Source of the DNA: Cornus controversa
Lineage: Eukaryota > Streptophyta > Magnoliopsida > Cornales > Cornaceae
Assembly (NCBI GenBank): GCA_026545225.1
Contig: CM048845.1
Span: 77,519,533-77,583,532, forward strand
Length of the DNA: 64,000 bases
Reading direction: 5' to 3'
In this document: one piece after another, positions 59,435 through 64,000 of the stretch
Position numbering within the stretch: position 1 is the first letter of the stretch
Layout: each line of letters starts with the position of its first letter
Program-made: the position numbers and the translations under genes
The notes under the pieces: model-generated
What the model was told of the DNA's origin: nothing
Seen by the model: the letters and a program-made list of their open reading frames with translations, nothing else
Database searches by the model: none

Positions 59435-62400
59435 TCAGAGGATTCTGTCCTGAAGATCGGTCATTAAAGTGGACGCCAGGGAACTTAATTTCTTCCCAGT
59501 CTCCCCTGCAATATTCTTAAGGGAAGAGATATCTTGTTGTGCCTGGAAGAAAAAATAAATAAATAACTCAAGATAAACCCTACAGTACAACAATGAAAGA
59601 ACCAAATTGAGAAGGAAAAGGACATTTAATCTTTCAGTAGACTGAAATATGACCATCCACAAGCGGGAAATGCTAAGTTGCAAAGCATACCTGGAAAGAG
59701 AGTCGGTTAATGAGGTCACTTGCAGCGAGATCAAGAGAAGAATTATCTCCATCATGTCCAAAGAGATCCGCACTAGAAATGGCAGCCGAACCCTTAGAAC
59801 CAAGAAAAGGAAAAACAATATCGGGATGAATGAGCTTTGAAACCAATTCTGATCAATAAACTTATCTACTTCCTGTAGTGCAGGGGGCAAACTTTTGAGT
59901 AGAGAAACTGTAATCACACTTCTAAATATCCACTATGGTAACTGGAGTAATTCGATGAAAATATTCCTCAAAGAAGCAGGATGGATAAAAACAACTCATT
60001 TTAGAGCTCAAAAGTCGGGTGGTAGTCTACTGAAACCACATTTGTAAATTGTGAGTAGTTTGCTTTCAATATAGGGAGAGAGGGGAATGGTACCCCGCAA
60101 AGAAAGGACCAAAACTCGGTAATGGCTTCTACCACATGCTTTCACATGCTTTGCGTGATGACGAATAAAAATCGCAAATACAGGTGAGATGCAATGCAAC
60201 AAGGATTACTTGTCCCTTCCCAGTCTTAATCTAATTCCAGAAGTCATAATTTCTGGTAAATGTTTGTGACCTCAAGATGGAGTGAAATCATTTTTTTTTG
60301 GTTTCCAAGTAACCTAAAACCAGGTGCAACTCCAAAAGCGGAATAAAAACAATAGTTGGGTTAAAATCAAGAGATGTACCCAAATGAGGAAAAAATATCC
60401 CACGATAAAAGTGGGCATCTTTTGTCCAGACAAAAATAAATTTGTTGGTCTAGAAAACTGGGCTAAAACTAGGAGGGACCATACCAGAAAAAATAACCAA
60501 TCATCAGAGCATGCATTTCTTGTCTAATCAAAAATAATTTGAAGGTGGATATTTCTGTCATTCACAAGTGTAAAAAACTTCCAGTGGGGGAAAAAAAACT
60601 TAAGGCATCCATAGTATAAATATAAAAATATTACCTTGAAGTAGTCTAAACTTTACATGAGAATTGAGATAACCAATTCTTTTTTTTCCTTAATTTATGT
60701 GAGATAACCAATTCTTTTTTTTTTCTTAAATTATGTGAGATAACCAATTCTTTTTTTTTTCTTAAATTATGTGAGATAACCAATTCAGTAACCAGTAATC
60801 TTGCAGCCGTGAAAAGATTCTCCTAGTTGAAGTTGTGAGTCGTATGACCAAACATTGCATCAATGCTATAAACCATTAGCCGAACAAAAAAGAAATAAAG
60901 AATGCTCTCTAACTGAATTCTAGATATTATCCAATAAATTTCCTGTCAGTGACGATTTTATTCTTCACTTAAATTGCTTATAAAACTTGACTAATCCTGC
61001 ATCTCATTAACTAACCTAGATCAAACAGGAAGAGAGTGCAGCAGAACATGTTATAGAATTCCATCTACGAATGGCCCTTGGGATGAGATTTGAGAAATTC
61101 AAGAAATGAATATAACTCTAAATTTTCCAACAAGTGATGGTAAGATCACATACTGAGAACTTTTGCAAGGAAACTTGAGAATCTGCATTGCCGCCATTGT
61201 TCTGGTCCCCAAAAAATTGGGCAGACGAAATAGATTTTGCGTTAGAGAACTTCTTCCTTGCTTCATCAGTTTCCTGAATCTGACAATGATAAATGTAAAG
61301 AAAAAATCTAGAGAAAGACAAGCATTGAAAATGCAAATAAACTGTTAACACTGAATTGAAACCAATTAAATGGAGATATACAATATGTCACGATTACATT
61401 TGAACCAAAATCTGTGGGATATTTATATAGTACAACTACAACAGTCCTTGTTATCATATCCTAAGAGTGGGGGAAAGAGGGAAAAGGAAAAAAAAAAAAT
61501 ACCAATAAGAGATCAAAAGAACAAAAGATATTGGACTTTGTAGGTTATGAAGGCAATGCTCAAAGCTTTTCAATCAATCTTCAGAAGGTTATCTGCAATT
61601 TTTAGAAAGCATGAACAATTACAGTCAATGCCCTGAGTTGACACGTGTCAGTGATCTCTTTTACTATTAGTTGACGCTCGACATACATATCATCACTTTT
61701 TTTTTTGGTAGGTATCACTAGAAAAGCATAGTAGACATTAGCCCCTAAATGACAGTAGACATAGATGCTTAACTTCCCAAAACGTATTTAGTAAAAAAAT
61801 ACCAAATCAGCTAACAAGGATGACACTAATATAAGCATAACATTAGTTATTTAAGAATCCCAAAGTGAAGTTCCCCATCAATTTCGGACATATTGGATGA
61901 CTTCCAAAAAGCATGGATACAAACACGGGTGACCGATATGTTGGCACAATAAATCTTTAAAAAAAAAAAAAATACCGATACAACGTGAGCACAGCAATAA
62001 AATGTATATTTTATTTTAGAAATTTCTTATATTCAACAAATGAATATTATATGACTGTAATATTGGATTTATAGCTTATAAAACATTCAACTATAATCAC
62101 ATATATGTTTCATAAATCAAGACATAATAAGAATATCGCATATATCTATGTGTAATTAGTGAATATATATGTACTTCGTATACAATTGATTTGATGACTC
62201 TTCTCTACTCCCATTACCACTCGTTTAATATTCTTTTTCTTTTTTTTTCTTTAAACATGGTCAAACTTTATAACATGTTTTCTATAAACTGTGAACCTGA
62301 TTTTTTTCTGAAAATGATCTTTGTTTCATGTTAAATGTCCTATCCAACAATCAAATTCATCGGTCACACGTTAGCACATTCCCAAAAGTATTTTCTGAAT

Positions 62401-64000
62401 ATTATTTTGAAATTATGGACACATGACAATGTTTAACAAGTGTTGGCATGCATCCAAAATATTATTTTAATGTGTCACGAAGCATTTGAGACATGTCACA
62501 GTTTGACGTGATCCAACACGGACATGGCTCTATAAAAGTGTCCGTGCTTTTAGCTTGGAAATTAAGAAGCAGAGCTCATAACACAATCATCTTGTCATAT
62601 AGTTGAATTTTTTTTATTTCTCTTGCTACCATTATTTTGATATTGCAGGGATATCATTTTTTTAAGTGACTTGGAGAGAGAGAGAACATATTTTCGCTTA
62701 ATGAATACAACCAAAATATATGATGTTAATTAAGGCAAGTCCAAGATGAAAAATCCATCCAATCCCCATGACATTAAACAAAACTGGGAAACACGTCACC
62801 CTCAAACAAACTCTTTTTCCCATACCGATGTTCAAAACTAAATAGCTTCTCCAAGTCAAAATCCGAAGATGAAAGTGAGAGTTAATGGTTTTGTCTAATA
62901 CAAGTTGCAGTGTTGTACATAGACATTTGGTAGAAGAAAGCGACCAATAAAGCCTTGTTGAACAGAGGATGCGTCGTAGGTTTTAGCAAATGATAAAGTG
63001 GAATGTTGAACTATGATCACCAAGAAATAGAAAATGAGTTGTGTTGAAAGTGTAATAATATATCACTTACAAGAATCAGAAGCAAAATGAATCAAAAGAG
63101 GTCAAATGCAAATTCTGTTCCAAAATTTTTAGATTCATCAAAAAGCTTTATATATCCTCATCCGAGAAACGTATTAAATAAGTTTTTGCCCATGATATGT
63201 ATTCTTCTTTAACAAATAAATAGAGAACTGTTAACTTAGTTTTTTCCTTCCTCAACTGAGAATCCACTATAACCTCCAAGAAAACGGTCAATAAATAAAA
63301 ACGATACAAGCAATTTTATTTTATTTTTATAAGTAAGATTTCATTAAAAAGCACTCAAGATGGGAGCGCTCCCAAGAGAAAACACAAAAAGCATACAAGG
63401 CCAACTATAATTTCAAGCTATCAACAAATTCCACCATATCCCCCATGGATTTAAAAATGATACGAGCAATTGGAAGCAGAAAAACGAAAAAGAAAACAAA
63501 AACAAAGGTAAAGAAAAATAGAAAATCATGCAAAACTAAGTATACATTTTATTTAAATTAACTTGAACCAAAGAGTTCCATGATGATACACATTGCACGG
63601 ATTATATTGGGTAAGATAGCAAGTTATAACCAAATTCAACAAGCCAATTGCAGTAATCTTAAAAAAAATAATAAGGAAAGAACATAGTTGTCAAAGGCGC
63701 GCGAGGCGCACGCCTAAGGCGCAGGGCGCAGAGAGGTGCAGCCTCTGCGCCTAGGGTATGCCCAGGCGACGCTCCTTCAAAGAGGCGCGCGCCTCAGGCA
63801 CTGAGGCGCGAGGCGCACCTGAGGCACTAGGCGCAAGGCGCACCTGCAGATGCTGTTTCACTCACTCCGAAATCTTTTTTTTGTGTCATTTGTTGTTAAT
63901 TGCCATGAATATGCTTTTTATTTGCTCTCAATTGTAGTTGTTCTACATTATTTCACTCACTCACTACAAAATTTAATATTTTTTATAAAAAAATTCAACT
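59435..64000 (-). CDS. ARF GTPase-activating protein (AGD8/9/10-type), 3' exons only; runs off the right edge
   Basis: Three coding exons on the minus strand: 61279-61154 ([20 protein letters not shown], then FFGDQNN), 59792-59691 ([26 protein letters not shown]) and 59542-59435 ([20 protein letters not shown], ending [10 protein letters not shown] and TGA). All junctions are GT-AG and in frame, giving 111 C-terminal residues. The order ...[13 protein letters not shown]...[14 protein letters not shown]...[12 protein letters not shown] is the conserved tail of plant ARF-GAPs of the AGD8/9/10 group, which act on ARF GTPases in Golgi-ER vesicle traffic; the zinc-finger GAP domain itself lies beyond the window. 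No further exon was found in 61280-64000, so this intron exceeds 2.7 kb and holds a MITE and a LINE tail. Looks functional. Confidence 0.88.
60655..60790. repeat. About 52-bp tandem repeat in an ARF-GAP intron
   Basis: GAGATAACCAATTCTTTTTT with a variable T run and CTTAAATTATGT recurs three to four times. Intronic; no splice-site conflict seen. Confidence 0.85.
61905..62552. mobile_element. MITE related to the 14933-15701 element, inside the ARF-GAP intron
   Basis: Left end AAAAAGCATGGATACAAAC; right end on the opposite strand CTAAAAGCACGGACACTTTT. These match the ends of the GGACACG-rich MITE at 14933-15701 (CTAGAAAGTACGGACACTT and CTAAGAAGCATGGATACGG). Interior differs. Target duplication not resolved. 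Confidence 0.6.
63325..63470 (-). mobile_element. LINE 3'-end fragment
   Basis: On the plus strand, TTTTATAAGTAAGATTTCAT followed by TAAAAAGCACTCAAGATGGG and CGCTCCCAAG. This arrangement is common at the 3' ends of plant non-LTR retrotransposons (read on the minus strand it ends in a TTATAAAAATAAAA tail). Recognised from pattern memory; only a short truncated piece. Confidence 0.45.
63685..63860. repeat. GGCGC-rich repeat
   Basis: A sharp GC-rich island built from variants of GAGGCGC, GCGCCT and AGGCGCA in both orientations, starting after AGTTGTCAAAGGCGCG. Contrasts with the AT-rich intron around it. Resembles the terminus of a dispersed plant repeat; the other end would lie beyond the window. 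Confidence 0.6.

Overview
This is a gene-poor, AT-rich stretch of plant nuclear DNA. It most likely comes from a eudicot: it has GT-AG introns, a PLATZ gene, a USP-like gene, an ARF-GAP gene and a secreted glycine-rich protein gene, set among Ty1/copia, Ty3/gypsy, TRIM, CACTA, hAT and MITE sequences. I cannot name the species. No CRISPR arrays, operons or other prokaryotic features were seen.

Layout. 1-1090: decayed Ty3/gypsy pol. 3107-4811 (-): complete four-exon PLATZ zinc-binding protein gene. 6443-8560: nested MITEs, then a Cassandra-like TRIM carrying 5S rRNA-derived segments. 10213-10540: near-perfect inverted repeat. 13285-13650 (-): frameshifted fragment of an oxysterol-binding-protein-related (ORP) gene. 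14316-21003: three large terminal-inverted-repeat elements, two of them with a second element nested inside.

21609-56165 is dominated by an ancient duplication. Block A (21609-24801 plus 42134-44480) and block B (50037-56165) each carried a glycine-rich protein (GRP) gene followed by the end of a USP-like gene. In block B both genes look intact: GRP at 54091-55248 (+) and USP-like at 55860-57082 (-). In block A the GRP exon is split by a 17.3 kb copia insertion with a 5-bp target duplication (CTTCT). That copia element has a 2.5 kb solo LTR inserted in gag (target duplication TTACT). The solo LTR in turn holds an 8.4 kb CACTA transposon (target duplication TCG). This is a four-level nest whose every boundary can be read from the sequence. 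Because A and B are paralogous, each gives the empty site for insertions in the other: the copia element and a small solo LTR in A; a very young TRIM and a 164-bp MITE in B. Between the blocks lie a tRNA-derived repeat and a broken hAT transposase gene (45100-48013) that itself contains a 151-bp hairpin MITE.

59435-64000 (-): the 3' exons of an AGD8/9/10-type ARF GTPase-activating protein gene. It runs off the right edge, and its upstream intron contains a MITE, a LINE tail and a GGCGC-rich repeat.

Probably functional genes in the window: PLATZ (219 aa), GRP (385 aa), USP-like (237 aa) and the partial ARF-GAP. The rest is transposon-derived, pseudogenic or featureless AT-rich DNA. I found no convincing new biological system. 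The most notable items are the four-level nest with paralogous empty-site controls, the foldback locus at 10213-10540, and the triple-LTR Cassandra-like element.
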